From: Parvibaculum sp.
Lineage (GTDB): Bacteria; Pseudomonadota; Alphaproteobacteria; Parvibaculales; Parvibaculaceae
Assembly (NCBI GenBank): GCA_019635975.1
Contig: JAHBYM010000013.1
Span: 1-36,700 of the forward strand
Direction: 5' to 3'
Length of the DNA stretch: 36,700 nucleotides
Shown here: in pieces, positions 8,661-18,553 of the stretch
Position numbering within the stretch: the stretch's first letter is position 1
How the letters are laid out: every line of letters begins with the position of its first letter
The notes under the pieces: generated by a model
What the model was told of the DNA's origin: nothing
Seen by the model: only the letters and a program-made list of their open reading frames with translations
Databases searched by the model: none
Translations under genes and position numbers: made by a program

Positions 8661-9876
8661 GCCGTATCTTGCGGCGCGTCCATACTTGGTCGAGCGCCTT
8701 CACAAGATCGCGCATCATGTCGTCGGTATGCACAGGGCAAGGCGTGAAGCGAAGCCGCTCCGTGCCGCGCGGCACCGTCGGATAGTTGATCGGTTGCACA
8801 TAGATGTTGTGATCCTGCAGGAGGTCGTCGCTGACTTGCTTGCAGACGACCGGATCGCCGACCATCACCGGCACGATATGGCTTTCGCACATCATCACCG
8901 GCAAACCGGCATCCGCCAGCAACCGTCGCAGCGTCGCCGCGCGCTCCTGGTGCCGTTCCCGCTCGGCATCGCTTGCCTTCAGATGCCGTACCGCCGCCAG
9001 CACGCCCGCCACCAGAACCGGCGCCAGCGACGTCGAGAAGATGAAGCCCGGCGCATAGGAACGAACCACATCGACAAGCGCGGCCGACGCGGCGATGTAG
9101 CCGCCCATCACACCGAAGCCTTTGGCCAGCGTCCCCTCGATGATATCGACCTTGTCGAGCACACCGTCGCGCTCGGCGATACCTCCGCCGCGCGGACCGT
9201 AGAGGCCGACCGCATGAACTTCGTCGAGATAGGTCAACGCACCGTATTTCCGCGCCAGATCGCAAATCGCCCCGATCGGCGCAATGTCGCCATCCATCGA
9301 ATAGACGGATTCGAATGCGACGATCTTCGGCTGCGCCGGATCGATTTCTTTCAGCAGCATTTCAAGATGCGCAAGGTCGTTGTGACGCCACACCCGCTTC
9401 GGGCCGCCGCCGCGGCGAATACCCTCGATCATCGAGGCATGGTTCATCTCGTCGGAAATGATGACGCAATCGCCGAGAATGCGCGCCAGCGTCGACAGCG
9501 TCGCGTCGTTGGCCGCATAGCCCGACGTGAAGAGCAGCGCCGCTTCCTTCCCGTGAAGGTCCGCGAGTTCGCGCTCAAGCTCGACGTGATAATGCGTTGT
9601 CCCGGAAATGTTGCGGGTTCCGCCGGAGCCGGCGCCGACCTCGTCGATCGCCCGGTGCATCGCCTCAAGCACAGCCGGATGTTGGCCCATGCCCAGATAG
9701 TCGTTGGAGCACCAGACGACGATGTCTTTCCGGCCGTCCGGCGTGTGAAACGTCGCGCGCGGAAAGGAGCCACGATGACGCACGATGTCGGCAAAGACGC
9801 GATAGCGCCCTTCGTCCCTCACCGCGCGCAGGGCCTCGGCCAGCTTTTGTTCATAGTCCATGGCGTCGAAGCTCAT
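8650..9876 (-). CDS. hemA: 5-aminolevulinate synthase (C4 pathway)
   Basis: First step of haem synthesis in alphaproteobacteria: condenses glycine and succinyl-CoA to 5-aminolevulinate using PLP. The roughly 408-residue protein shows [13 protein letters not shown] (81-93), the [12 protein letters not shown] segment, [14 protein letters not shown] (218-230) and the PLP lysine in [13 protein letters not shown] (Lys252). Three in-frame ATGs lie close together (9885, 9876, 9861). I chose 9876 because a GGGACGGGA ribosome-binding site lies eight bases before it; the others differ only by a few residues. The partner hemB is also in this window. A 132-base leader separates it from the gene upstream. 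Confidence 0.95.
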   Translation of the reverse strand: MSFDAMDYEQKLAEALRAVRDEGRYRVFADIVRHRGSFPRATFHTPDGRKDIVVWCSNDYLGMGQHPAVLEAMHRAIDEVGAGSGGTRNISGTTHYHVELERELADLHGKEAALLFTSGYAANDATLSTLARILGDCVIISDEMNHASMIEGIRRGGGPKRVWRHNDLAHLEMLLKEIDPAQPKIVAFESVYSMDGDIAPIGAICDLARKYGALTYLDEVHAVGLYGPRGGGIAERDGVLDKVDIIEGTLAKGFGVMGGYIAASAALVDVVRSYAPGFIFSTSLAPVLVAGVLAAVRHLKASDAERERHQERAATLRRLLADAGLPVMMCESHIVPVMVGDPVVCKQVSDDLLQDHNIYVQPINYPTVPRGTERLRFTPCPVHTDDMMRDLVKALDQVWTRRKIRRAA

Positions 9877-10008
9877 CGGCCACATCCCGTCCCGCGCCGG
9901 CCCCGATCGAGAACCGGCATTTCATGTCTAGCACACCTTAGGCCTGCCTCGCAGCCCGGCCAGACGCGAATTGTCGCAGAATATATACATGGAACATGAA
10001 ACGGCGGC

Positions 10009-10785
10009 TTACGAGGGCCAAAGCCCGCGCTCGATGAGAACCGTTTTCAGGAGGGCCGGCTCGTCGGTCATCAGCCCATCGACGCCGGCATCGATCAGCC
10101 GCCGCATCTCGGACGGATCGTCGATCGTCCAGACATGCACCTGAAGGCCGAGTTCATGGGCGCGGCCGACCAGCGCCCGGTCGACCAGCCGGATGCCGTA
10201 TTGCTTCACGGGGATCTGCGCACAGCCCTCGGCAAACCCGCCCCAGACAAAACCGAGCGGCCCGCTCCAGCTTGAAAACCGCAGCCGCGAGGTCGACATC
10301 GGACCCATGCCGGTGCACAGCCGGGGGCCGAGCGCGGCGCGAATGCCCGCCGTCCGTTTTCCTGAAAACGCGGTCACGCAAACCCGGTCGATGGCCTTCA
10401 TTTCCTTGAGCAGCCGGATCAGCGGTCCGGCCGCATTGTCGCGCTTCGGGTCGATATTGATCCGCACCTCCGGCCACGCCGAAAGCAGCTCGGCCATCAG
10501 CGGGATCGGCTCACGCCCGTCGACCCGCGCCTGCTTCACATCGGCATAATCCATTTCGGCGATGACGCCGGTCCGGTCCGTCACCCGGTCGAGCTTGTCG
10601 TCGTGGAACGCCAGCAACACGCCGTCGCGTGTCGCATGAACGTCGGTCTCGATATAGCGATAGCCGAGATCGACCGCCCCTTGAAAAGCCGGCATCGTGT
10701 TTTCCGGCCAGGACCCCGCGCCGCCACGATGCGCGAAGGCCAGAAGCCCGTCATGTTCGAGATAGGGATACTTCGCCGGCCGCAT
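10009..10785 (-). CDS. Glycerophosphodiester phosphodiesterase
   Basis: Hydrolyses glycerophosphodiesters to glycerol 3-phosphate and an alcohol. The 258-residue protein starts directly with the GDPD barrel: AHRGGAGSWPENT (18-30, catalytic His19-Arg20 and Glu28), ETDVHATRDGVLLAFHDDKLDR (46-67, metal ligands Glu46/Asp48 and His61), and a C-terminal VHVWTIDDPSEMRRLIDAGVDGLMTDEP typical of UgpQ-like enzymes. No signal peptide, so probably cytoplasmic. It lies downstream of the L,D-transpeptidase on the same strand with a 26-base gap and may be co-transcribed. Confidence 0.92.
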   Translation of the reverse strand: MRPAKYPYLEHDGLLAFAHRGGAGSWPENTMPAFQGAVDLGYRYIETDVHATRDGVLLAFHDDKLDRVTDRTGVIAEMDYADVKQARVDGREPIPLMAELLSAWPEVRINIDPKRDNAAGPLIRLLKEMKAIDRVCVTAFSGKRTAGIRAALGPRLCTGMGPMSTSRLRFSSWSGPLGFVWGGFAEGCAQIPVKQYGIRLVDRALVGRAHELGLQVHVWTIDDPSEMRRLIDAGVDGLMTDEPALLKTVLIERGLWPS

Positions 10786-10811
10786 CGTTCCGCCCGCCGC
10801 TTCTTGTTGTT

Positions 10812-12104
10812 CTAGTTTTCAAGCGCACTCGTACTGACGCCACCGTCTCGCGAATAAACATCGTCGCGAAAATTGACCACACCGTCGTCGGCAACCCATG
10901 CCGTCAGATAGACGAGATAAATCGGCACCTGCTGCGTCAGATAGGTGTTGCGATACTGCCGGGATTCGATCATGCGGTCGACACGGCCCGCATCCCATTC
11001 GGGATCGTCGCCCTGCATCAGCCACGTCACGAGACCGCGCACATTCCTGACGCGCACACACCCCGAGCTGAAGTTTCGCCCCTGCCTGCCGAACAGCGTC
11101 TTGGTCGGCGTGTCGTGCAGAAAGATTGCCTGGTTGTTCGGGAAGTTGATCTTGACCGTGCCGAGCGAATTGTAGGGCCCCGGGTCTTGCCGGAGATAGT
11201 ACGCCTCGTTGATCCGCGGGTTGGACCAGTCGATCTGGTGCGGGTCGAGTTCGCGGATATTCGTGTCCCACCCTTGCATGACGCGAATACCCTGCCGTTT
11301 CAGAAAATCGGGATTGGCCCTGATCTTCGGCAGCATATCCGCCATCGCAATGGACTTCGGCACATACCAATAGGGATTGAAGGTAATCGAATTGACCTGG
11401 CTGACGATCTCGGGCGTCTGACGGCCCTGCGTACCGACGATCACGCGCTCGCGGAATTCGACGACGCCGTTGTTGACGGCTTCGACTTCCTGACCGGCGA
11501 TGTTGACGAAGACGTAGCGCCGTTCGAGCTTGGGGATGATCTCGCCGAGCCGGCGCTGATTGAGTTCGAGCTGGCGGATACGCGTCTGAACCGGCACATT
11601 CATCGCGGCCACGGTCCGGCGTCCGACGATACCGTCGGGCTCGAGCCCGTTGCGCGCCTGATAGCGCTTCACGCCCTCATACACCGCCTCGTCGTAGAGA
11701 TAGGGGTCGCCGTCGGAAACCGCCATGTCGCCTTCGGCCAGCAGCCGCTTGCGCACCGCCGCAACGCGCGCATCGCGCACGCCGAGCTCCAGCCGCTCGC
11801 CGGCAGGCACGCGCTCCCAGCCGCCCCAATTGGCGATCTCGCGATACATCGCAATCGCCTGCGCCAGCGGCAACAAGCCGTCTTCGGCAAGCACCGGCGC
11901 CGCCGACCGCTGCACGGCGTCGTTTGCTGGCGCGGCCTGGCTGTTGGCCTGCCACGGATCGACCCAATGCGTCTCGGATTGCCCGTAATGCGCCGCCGTC
12001 TCGGCCGATGCCGCGCCCGCGCCGCCCACCGCGCAAAGCAGCGCCGCCAGCACAGCCCGGCGAAGCGAAACGCGCCTCGCAAATGCCCCGAAAACCCACT
12101 TCAA
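10812..12104 (-). CDS. Exported L,D-transpeptidase (YcbB/LdtD type) with peptidoglycan-binding domain
   Basis: Periplasmic enzyme that makes 3-3 cross-links in peptidoglycan or attaches proteins to it. In the 430-residue form: basic N terminus and signal peptide (about 1-34, cleavage after AASA), a scaffold region, a peptidoglycan-binding motif (YEGVKRYQARNGLEPDGIVGRRTVAAMN, about 142-169), and the YkuD catalytic domain (about 197-350) with His330 and the SSGCVRVRN motif (Cys349, Arg351). Start: a TTG at 12104 sits ten bases behind a strong AAGGAGG. An ATG at 12155 in the same frame has no ribosome-binding site and would bury the signal peptide 17 residues deeper. Confidence 0.92.
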   Translation of the reverse strand: MKWVFGAFARRVSLRRAVLAALLCAVGGAGAASAETAAHYGQSETHWVDPWQANSQAAPANDAVQRSAAPVLAEDGLLPLAQAIAMYREIANWGGWERVPAGERLELGVRDARVAAVRKRLLAEGDMAVSDGDPYLYDEAVYEGVKRYQARNGLEPDGIVGRRTVAAMNVPVQTRIRQLELNQRRLGEIIPKLERRYVFVNIAGQEVEAVNNGVVEFRERVIVGTQGRQTPEIVSQVNSITFNPYWYVPKSIAMADMLPKIRANPDFLKRQGIRVMQGWDTNIRELDPHQIDWSNPRINEAYYLRQDPGPYNSLGTVKINFPNNQAIFLHDTPTKTLFGRQGRNFSSGCVRVRNVRGLVTWLMQGDDPEWDAGRVDRMIESRQYRNTYLTQQVPIYLVYLTAWVADDGVVNFRDDVYSRDGGVSTSALEN

Positions 12105-12114
12105 AACGCCACGC

Positions 12115-12121
12115 CCTCCTT
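12115..12121 (-). promoter_or_regulatory. Strong ribosome-binding site that selects the TTG start of the L,D-transpeptidase
   Basis: AAGGAGG on the minus strand, ten bases before the TTG at 12104. It is the best Shine-Dalgarno match nearby and is the reason for choosing the non-ATG start. Confidence 0.6.
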
Positions 12122-12270
12122 CAGGGCCGGATGTTGCCTGCCCCGGCTTTACCATTATGGGACAGCGTATCGAAACCGGCGCCCGCATTTCGCGGAAACG
12201 CCCCATATTATGTAACAGCAAACATCAACATTTGTGGCCGTCCGGCTCAGAATCGGCCAGTCTCCTTGCG

Positions 12271-13065
12271 ATGAGTGATGAAATTGCAACTTTCGTGCTC
12301 AATGCGGGGGTCATTCTGGCCCTGATGCTGGCCGTTTGGGCCCTCAGCCTCGCCCTGCGCGACGCGGGCATTGTCGACATTTTCTGGGGTCTCGGCTTTG
12401 CCGTCATCGCGCTCGTGACCTGGGCGGCCAATCCGGGCTACGGCGCCCGCGCGGCGCTCATTGCCGGGCTGACAATGCTCTGGGGCCTGCGCCTCGGGCT
12501 CTACCTGTTTATCCGCTGGCGCGGCGAACCCCATGAGGACCGCCGCTATGCCGCCATGCGCGCGAAGCGCGGCCCGGCTTTCTGGTGGCAAAGCCTCTAC
12601 ATCGTCTTCGGCCTTCAGGCCGTCATCATGCTGCTCGTCTCCCTGCCGGTGCAGTTCGGCATCATGGCGCCGGCGCCCGCCCATCTGACGTTCCTCGACC
12701 TCGCGGGCGCGCTGATCGTGCTCGCGGGCCTCGCCTTCGAAAGCATCGGCGACGCGCAATTGATGGCCTTCAAGGCCGACCCCGCCAACAAGGGAAAGGT
12801 CATGGACCGCGGCCTCTGGGCATGGACGCGCCATCCGAACTATTTCGGCGACGCGCTGGTCTGGTGGGGATTGTTCGTCATCGCCTTTTCCGCCCCCGCC
12901 CTCTGGTGGACGGCGATCGGCCCGGCCGTCATGACCTGGTTTCTGGTCAAGGTCTCGGGCAAGGCGCTGCTGGAACGCGGCCTCCGGAAGTCGCGCCCCG
13001 GCTACGACGAATATGTCGCGCGGACGAGCGGCTTCATCCCGCTGCCGCCGAAGCGAAAGCGCTGA
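12271..13065 (+). CDS. DUF1295 family integral membrane protein (steroid 5-alpha-reductase/ICMT-like fold)
   Basis: The 264-residue membrane protein has about six or seven hydrophobic helices from residue 8 onward. The conserved DUF1295 signatures are DIFWGLGF (near 36-43), LRLGLYLFIRWRGEPHEDRRYAAMR, and the C-terminal GLWAWTRHPNYFGDALVWWGL, which forms the probable NAD(P)H or S-adenosylmethionine-type cofactor region shared with ICMT and sterol reductases. The substrate is unknown. The ATG at 12271 starts just before the first helix. It diverges from the L,D-transpeptidase gene (166-base gap) and converges on the LdtR-like gene (21-base gap). Confidence 0.87.
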   Translation: MSDEIATFVLNAGVILALMLAVWALSLALRDAGIVDIFWGLGFAVIALVTWAANPGYGARAALIAGLTMLWGLRLGLYLFIRWRGEPHEDRRYAAMRAKRGPAFWWQSLYIVFGLQAVIMLLVSLPVQFGIMAPAPAHLTFLDLAGALIVLAGLAFESIGDAQLMAFKADPANKGKVMDRGLWAWTRHPNYFGDALVWWGLFVIAFSAPALWWTAIGPAVMTWFLVKVSGKALLERGLRKSRPGYDEYVARTSGFIPLPPKRKR

Positions 13066-13086
13066 GCCCGGAGACGGCCGGAAAAA

Positions 13087-13599
13087 TCAGAGACGATAAC
13101 GGATCTGGTCGGTCCAGAAGCGCTCGAGCTTGAACAGGGTTGCGTTGACCTGCCGCAGTTCGTCCGCCGTGATGTCGGCAACATCGGCGATCATCGCGCA
13201 GTGCTTCTTGTAAACATCGTCGATCGCCGCGCAGATCGCCCGACCCTTGTCTGTCAGCTTGACGCGAACCGAGCGCCGGTCCGAACGCGAGCGCTGGTGA
13301 TGGATATAGCCGGCCTCGACGAGCTTCTTGAGGTTGTACGAAACATTCGAACCGAGATAGTGGCCGCGTGTCCGCAGCTCGCCGGCCGTCATTTCGGCAT
13401 CGCCGATATTGAACAGCAGCAGCGCCTGCACGCTGTTGATCTCGGAAATGTTTATGCGGTCGAGCTCGTCCTTGATCACATCGAGAAGCCGCCGATGCAG
13501 ACGCTCGACATACGTCAGCGCCTCCAGATATGCGGTTTTCTTGCCCGAATCTTCCTGATCCGCAATGGCATCGGTGGTCTTGATGTTGGTCATACCCAT
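13087..13599 (-). CDS. ldtR: LdtR-like MarR-family regulator
   Basis: 170-residue winged-helix protein. An N-terminal dimerisation helix (YLEALTYVERLHRRLLDVIKDELDR, about 24-48) leads to a winged helix: INSVQALLLFNIG, TAGELRTRGHYLGSNVSYNLKKLVEAGYI (recognition helix about 82-96) and the wing QRSRSDRRSVRVKLT. The conserved GHYLGSNVSYNLKKL block matches my recollection of alphaproteobacterial LdtR, which in Candidatus Liberibacter and Sinorhizobium regulates an L,D-transpeptidase gene and osmotic tolerance. Here an L,D-transpeptidase gene lies one gene away, supporting that assignment. A GAGGG ribosome-binding site precedes the ATG at 13599. Confidence 0.85.
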   Translation of the reverse strand: MGMTNIKTTDAIADQEDSGKKTAYLEALTYVERLHRRLLDVIKDELDRINISEINSVQALLLFNIGDAEMTAGELRTRGHYLGSNVSYNLKKLVEAGYIHHQRSRSDRRSVRVKLTDKGRAICAAIDDVYKKHCAMIADVADITADELRQVNATLFKLERFWTDQIRYRL

Positions 13600-13738
13600 G
13601 GGTTGGCCCTCGAACTCGCACGATACAGCGTCGTCGCGGCGCCTTCTGGCCCCGCTCGCGCCACCATATTCGCCGTCATCCTAACGAGCCCTTAAACCCG
13701 CCGCCTTGCGCACCGTTCCGAAGGAAACATGCTTAAAA

Positions 13739-14629
13739 CTATATTTCACCGCGAATAAGCTTGATGACGCCGGAGAAATCGAGACCGTCCTCCCCGGCCG
13801 CCTCCATCAGGGCGTAGAGCTGCGCGGCCTGCGCGCCAAGCGGCGTCGGCGTCCGTGCCGTTTTGGACGCATCTTGCGCCAGCCGCAAATCCTTCAGCAT
13901 CATCGCCGCACTGAAGCCCGGCGCATAATTGCGATTGGCGGGCGACGCCGGCACCGGTCCCGGCACCGGACAATAAGAGGTCATCGACCAGCACTGGCCC
14001 GAAGCGGTCGAGGAAATATCGAACAGCGTCTGCGCATCGAGGCCGAGCTTCTCACCCAGCACGAAGGCCTCCGACACGCCGATCATCGAAATGCCGAGGA
14101 TCATGTTGTTACAGACCTTGGCGACCTGCCCGTTGCCCGCCGCACCTGCGTGAAAAATGTTTTTGCCCATCTTTTCCAGCAGCGGCTTCGCCTTGCCGAA
14201 CGCGTCGTCGCTTCCGCCGACCATGAAAGTCAGCGTACCCGCCTCCGCCCCGCCGACACCGCCCGACACCGGCGCATCGACCATCTGCATGCCCGCCTTT
14301 TCTGCCGCCGCGATCGTTTCGCGTGCTGAGGGCACATCAATGGTCGAGGAATCGATGAACACCGTGCCCTTGGCCGCCGCCGCGACCAGACCGGCATCTC
14401 CGAGATAGACCGACCGTACATGTTCGCCCGCCGGCAGCATCGTCACAACGAATTCGACATCGCGCGCCGCGTCGCTTGCGCTGGCCGCCTTCGCGGCGCC
14501 CGCTTCCACGAGCCCCGCCACCGCCTTCTCGCTGAGATCGGACACCTTGAGTTCGTGTCCCGCCTTCAGGAGATTGCGTGCCATCGGCCCGCCCATATTG
14601 CCGAGCCCGATAAATCCGACCTTCGCCAT
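13739..14629 (-). CDS. mmsB: 3-hydroxyisobutyrate dehydrogenase
   Basis: Oxidises 3-hydroxyisobutyrate to methylmalonate semialdehyde with NAD+ in valine breakdown. 296 residues. N-terminal Rossmann fold GFIGLGNMGGPMARNL (5-20); substrate-binding DAPVSGGVGGAEAGTL; catalytic-lysine region GNGQVAKVCNNMILG; all-alpha C-terminal dimerisation domain with the family-typical PGPVPASPANRNYAPGF segment. An AAGGAGGA ribosome-binding site precedes the ATG. It lies 21 bases behind the 3-hydroxyisobutyryl-CoA hydrolase gene, and the two preceding genes supply earlier steps of the same pathway, which makes this call firmer than homology alone. Confidence 0.93.
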   Translation of the reverse strand: MAKVGFIGLGNMGGPMARNLLKAGHELKVSDLSEKAVAGLVEAGAAKAASASDAARDVEFVVTMLPAGEHVRSVYLGDAGLVAAAAKGTVFIDSSTIDVPSARETIAAAEKAGMQMVDAPVSGGVGGAEAGTLTFMVGGSDDAFGKAKPLLEKMGKNIFHAGAAGNGQVAKVCNNMILGISMIGVSEAFVLGEKLGLDAQTLFDISSTASGQCWSMTSYCPVPGPVPASPANRNYAPGFSAAMMLKDLRLAQDASKTARTPTPLGAQAAQLYALMEAAGEDGLDFSGVIKLIRGEI

Positions 14630-14650
14630 CGCGTCCTCCTTCGGCGCTTC

Positions 14651-15691
14651 TCAGGGAAGCGTCAGTTCGTTCGCGCCCAGCGGCGCAAAATATTCATCCA
14701 CGTCGCCCCCGCCCATTTCGGCAAGCGTCGCCGGCTTCCACTTCGGCGTCTGGTCCTTGTCGATCACGACCGCCCGCACGCCTTCGTAGAAGTCATGTCC
14801 TTTGACGAAACGTTCGATCAGCCGGTATTCGAGCTTCATGCAGTCCTCGAAATCGAGCGCCGCGCCTTCGCGTATCTGCCGGTACGCGACAAGCGTACTC
14901 GTCGGCGATTTCGTTTCGATCGTGTCGGCGGTTTTCATCGCCCACTCGCCGCCATCGGCACGCAACGACGAAAGTATCTCCGCAACGGACCCCTTCGAGA
15001 AATGCGCGCCGATCTCTTTCTGCATCGATGCCAGCGGCGCCGTGCCTTCTTCTTCCACAACCTCGCGCAGCGCGACGCGCGGCTCGGTGCCGCCCGCCAG
15101 CCTGTCCTTCAGCGTCTCAAGCCGCACCGACGGCACATAGGCATCCGCAATGCCGGCATAGATCGCATCCGCCGCCTTCAGCCGCGTTCCCGTCAACCCG
15201 AGATACATGCCGGTCTCGCCGGGACAACGCGGCAGAAAGTAAGTGCCGCCGACATCCGGAAAGAGCCCGATGCCCGTTTCCGGCATCGCAAAGGTCAGCT
15301 TCTCCGTCGCCACGCGATGCGACCCATGTACCGAAATGCCGACGCCACCACCCATGTTGATCCCGTCCATCAGCGCCACATAGGGCTTCCGGTAGCGTTT
15401 GATATAGGTGTTGAGCTTGTATTCTTCGCGCCAGAAATCGAGCGCCGTCGGATCGCCCGCGCGCCCCCAATCGTAAAGCGCGCGAATGTCGCCGCCCGCG
15501 CAGAACGCCTTGTCGCCCGCCGCCTCGACAACGACGCATTGTACATGGGCGTCGTCCGCCCACGCGATCAGCTGCGGATGGATCGCACGTACCATGTCGA
15601 GCGTCAGCGCATTGAGCGCCTTCGGCCGGTTGAGCGTGATGAAGCCGGCCGCGCCGCGCCGCTCGAACAGGACTTCGGCTTCTTCGCTCAT
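14651..15691 (-). CDS. 3-hydroxyisobutyryl-CoA hydrolase
   Basis: Releases 3-hydroxyisobutyrate from its CoA ester in valine catabolism. The 346-residue protein belongs to the crotonase fold: FITLNRPKALNALTLDMV, oxyanion-hole region CAGGDIRALYDWG, MDGINMGGGVGISVHGSHRVATE, then FAMPETGIGLFPDVGGTYFLPR, which separates HIBCH-type hydrolases from ordinary enoyl-CoA hydratases. The C-terminal extension (about 250-346) is also typical of hydrolases. The frame remains open upstream through the acyl-CoA dehydrogenase gene, but the ATG at 15691 (MSEEAEVLFERRG) fits the family and leaves a two-base gap. Confidence 0.92.
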   Translation of the reverse strand: MSEEAEVLFERRGAAGFITLNRPKALNALTLDMVRAIHPQLIAWADDAHVQCVVVEAAGDKAFCAGGDIRALYDWGRAGDPTALDFWREEYKLNTYIKRYRKPYVALMDGINMGGGVGISVHGSHRVATEKLTFAMPETGIGLFPDVGGTYFLPRCPGETGMYLGLTGTRLKAADAIYAGIADAYVPSVRLETLKDRLAGGTEPRVALREVVEEEGTAPLASMQKEIGAHFSKGSVAEILSSLRADGGEWAMKTADTIETKSPTSTLVAYRQIREGAALDFEDCMKLEYRLIERFVKGHDFYEGVRAVVIDKDQTPKWKPATLAEMGGGDVDEYFAPLGANELTLP

Positions 15692-15693
15692 CC

Positions 15694-16833
15694 TCAGCCC
15701 TTCAGCATCTCGCGCGCGATGATGACGCGCATGATCTCGTTGGTGCCTTCGAGAATCTGATGCACCCGTGCGTCGCGCAGATGCCGCTCCAGCGGAAAGT
15801 CCTTCAGATAGCCGTAGCCGCCATGGATCTGCAGCGCCTCGTTGATGACGTTGAAGCCCACATCCGTCGCGAAGCGCTTGGCCATCGCCGCCTGCATCGT
15901 CGCGTCCGGCGCCTTGGCGTCCACTTTCGTCGCGGCTTGGCAGATCATCAGCCGCGCCGCTTCGAGTTCGGTCGCCATGTCGGCAAGCTTGAACTGCAGC
16001 GCCTGAAACTGCGCCAGCTTCTTGCCGAACTGTTCGCGCTCGCCGAGATAGGCTTGCGCTCGTTTCAGTGCCGCCCGCGCCGTACCCAGTGAGCAGGCGC
16101 CGATGTTGAGGCGCCCGCCATCGAGCCCCATCATCGCGATCTTGAAGCCCTCGCCCTCTTCGCCGATACGGTTCGCCACCGGCACACGGGCATCCTCGAA
16201 AATCACCTGCGCCGTCGGCTGGCTGTTCCAGCCCATCTTGCGTTCCGGCGCGCCGAACGACAGACCCGGCGTTCCCTTCTCGACAACGAGGCACGACACG
16301 CCCTTCGGCCCCGCCTCGCCGGTGCGCACCATGCAGACATAGATGTCGGAGGTGCCCGCACCCGAGATGAAGGCCTTGGAGCCGTTCAGCACATAATGGT
16401 CGCCATCGCGCACCGCCTTCGTCTTCAACGACGCGGCGTCCGATCCGCTCGACGGTTCGGTCAGGCAGTAGCTCGCGATCAGTTCCATCGGCGTAAGCCG
16501 CGGCAGCCATTTCTGCCGCTGCTCTTCTTTGCCGAAACGGTCGATCATCCAGGACGCCATGTTGTGGATCGACATGAACGCCGCCGTCGAGGTGCAGCCT
16601 TCCGACAACGCCTCGAAGATCAGCGCCGCATCGAGCCGCGTCAGCGCCGAACCGCCCACATCCTCGCGCACATAAATGCCGGCAAAGCCGAGCGCCGCCG
16701 CCTTGCGCATCGTCTCGACGGGAAAGAACGCGTCCCGGTCCCAGTCGGCCGCGAAGGGCGCCAGTTCGTCGGCCGCGAATTGCCGCGCCACGTCCTGAAA
16801 TGCCTGCTGTTCCTCGGTCAGCTCGAACCGCAT
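15694..16833 (-). CDS. Acyl-CoA dehydrogenase, probable isobutyryl-CoA dehydrogenase
   Basis: FAD enzyme, 379 residues, oxidising a short branched acyl-CoA. Motifs: [17 protein letters not shown] (FAD/substrate), [40 protein letters not shown], and the C-terminal catalytic glutamate region [19 protein letters not shown]. The combination with 3-hydroxyisobutyryl-CoA hydrolase and 3-hydroxyisobutyrate dehydrogenase downstream points to isobutyryl-CoA (valine pathway) as substrate; this is inferred from context. A GGGGAGGA ribosome-binding site precedes the ATG. It is the first gene of the operon and divergent from hemB across 139 bases. The enoyl-CoA hydratase and mmsA expected for a full pathway are not in the window. 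Confidence 0.9.
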   Translation of the reverse strand: MRFELTEEQQAFQDVARQFAADELAPFAADWDRDAFFPVETMRKAAALGFAGIYVREDVGGSALTRLDAALIFEALSEGCTSTAAFMSIHNMASWMIDRFGKEEQRQKWLPRLTPMELIASYCLTEPSSGSDAASLKTKAVRDGDHYVLNGSKAFISGAGTSDIYVCMVRTGEAGPKGVSCLVVEKGTPGLSFGAPERKMGWNSQPTAQVIFEDARVPVANRIGEEGEGFKIAMMGLDGGRLNIGACSLGTARAALKRAQAYLGEREQFGKKLAQFQALQFKLADMATELEAARLMICQAATKVDAKAPDATMQAAMAKRFATDVGFNVINEALQIHGGYGYLKDFPLERHLRDARVHQILEGTNEIMRVIIAREMLKG

Positions 16834-16930
16834 TCAATATCCTCCCCGAACGGCGCCCGAAAAGGCGTCGAAGCGGTGATAATCGCCCCCCTTAACCCTG
16901 TCAACGAACGCACCTCCTGCCGCAGCGTAA

Positions 16931-18432
<1,502 letters not shown>

Positions 18433-18474
18433 CCGCTCCCGCCCTTGCGTTCCCGCTTTGTCTCAATATTCGCC

Positions 18475-18502
18475 ATGTTAGCAACGTTAACATAAATGTC
18501 AA
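18475..18502 (-). promoter_or_regulatory. Promoter of the tetR gene
   Basis: On the minus strand: TTGACA (18502-18497), a perfect -35, a 16-base spacer, and TAACAT (18480-18475) as -10, about 45 bases before the ATG at 18432. The inverted repeat of the operator overlaps the -35 and spacer. Confidence 0.6.
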
Positions 18503-18506
18503 CGTT
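18483..18506. promoter_or_regulatory. Probable TetR operator
   Basis: Inverted repeat of two 11-base arms, AACGTTAACAT (18483-18493) and ATGTCAACGTT (18496-18506), separated by two bases, with a single mismatch. It covers the -35 element and most of the spacer of the tetR promoter, the expected place for a self-repressing TetR protein. Confidence 0.65.
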
Positions 18507-18553
18507 AATTTGCGAACGATCCGTGAACGGAGAATCGACTCAGCCAATGTAGA

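Noticed and set aside
9978..9991. AT-rich patch with TATATT upstream of hemA as promoter
   Set aside because: No convincing -35 at 16-18 bases and no FNR/FnrL-like TTGAT-N4-ATCAA site.
14651..16837. Apparent 728-codon fusion of two valine-pathway enzymes
   Set aside because: The upstream two thirds read the acyl-CoA dehydrogenase gene in the wrong frame; the hydrolase starts at its own ATG at 15691.
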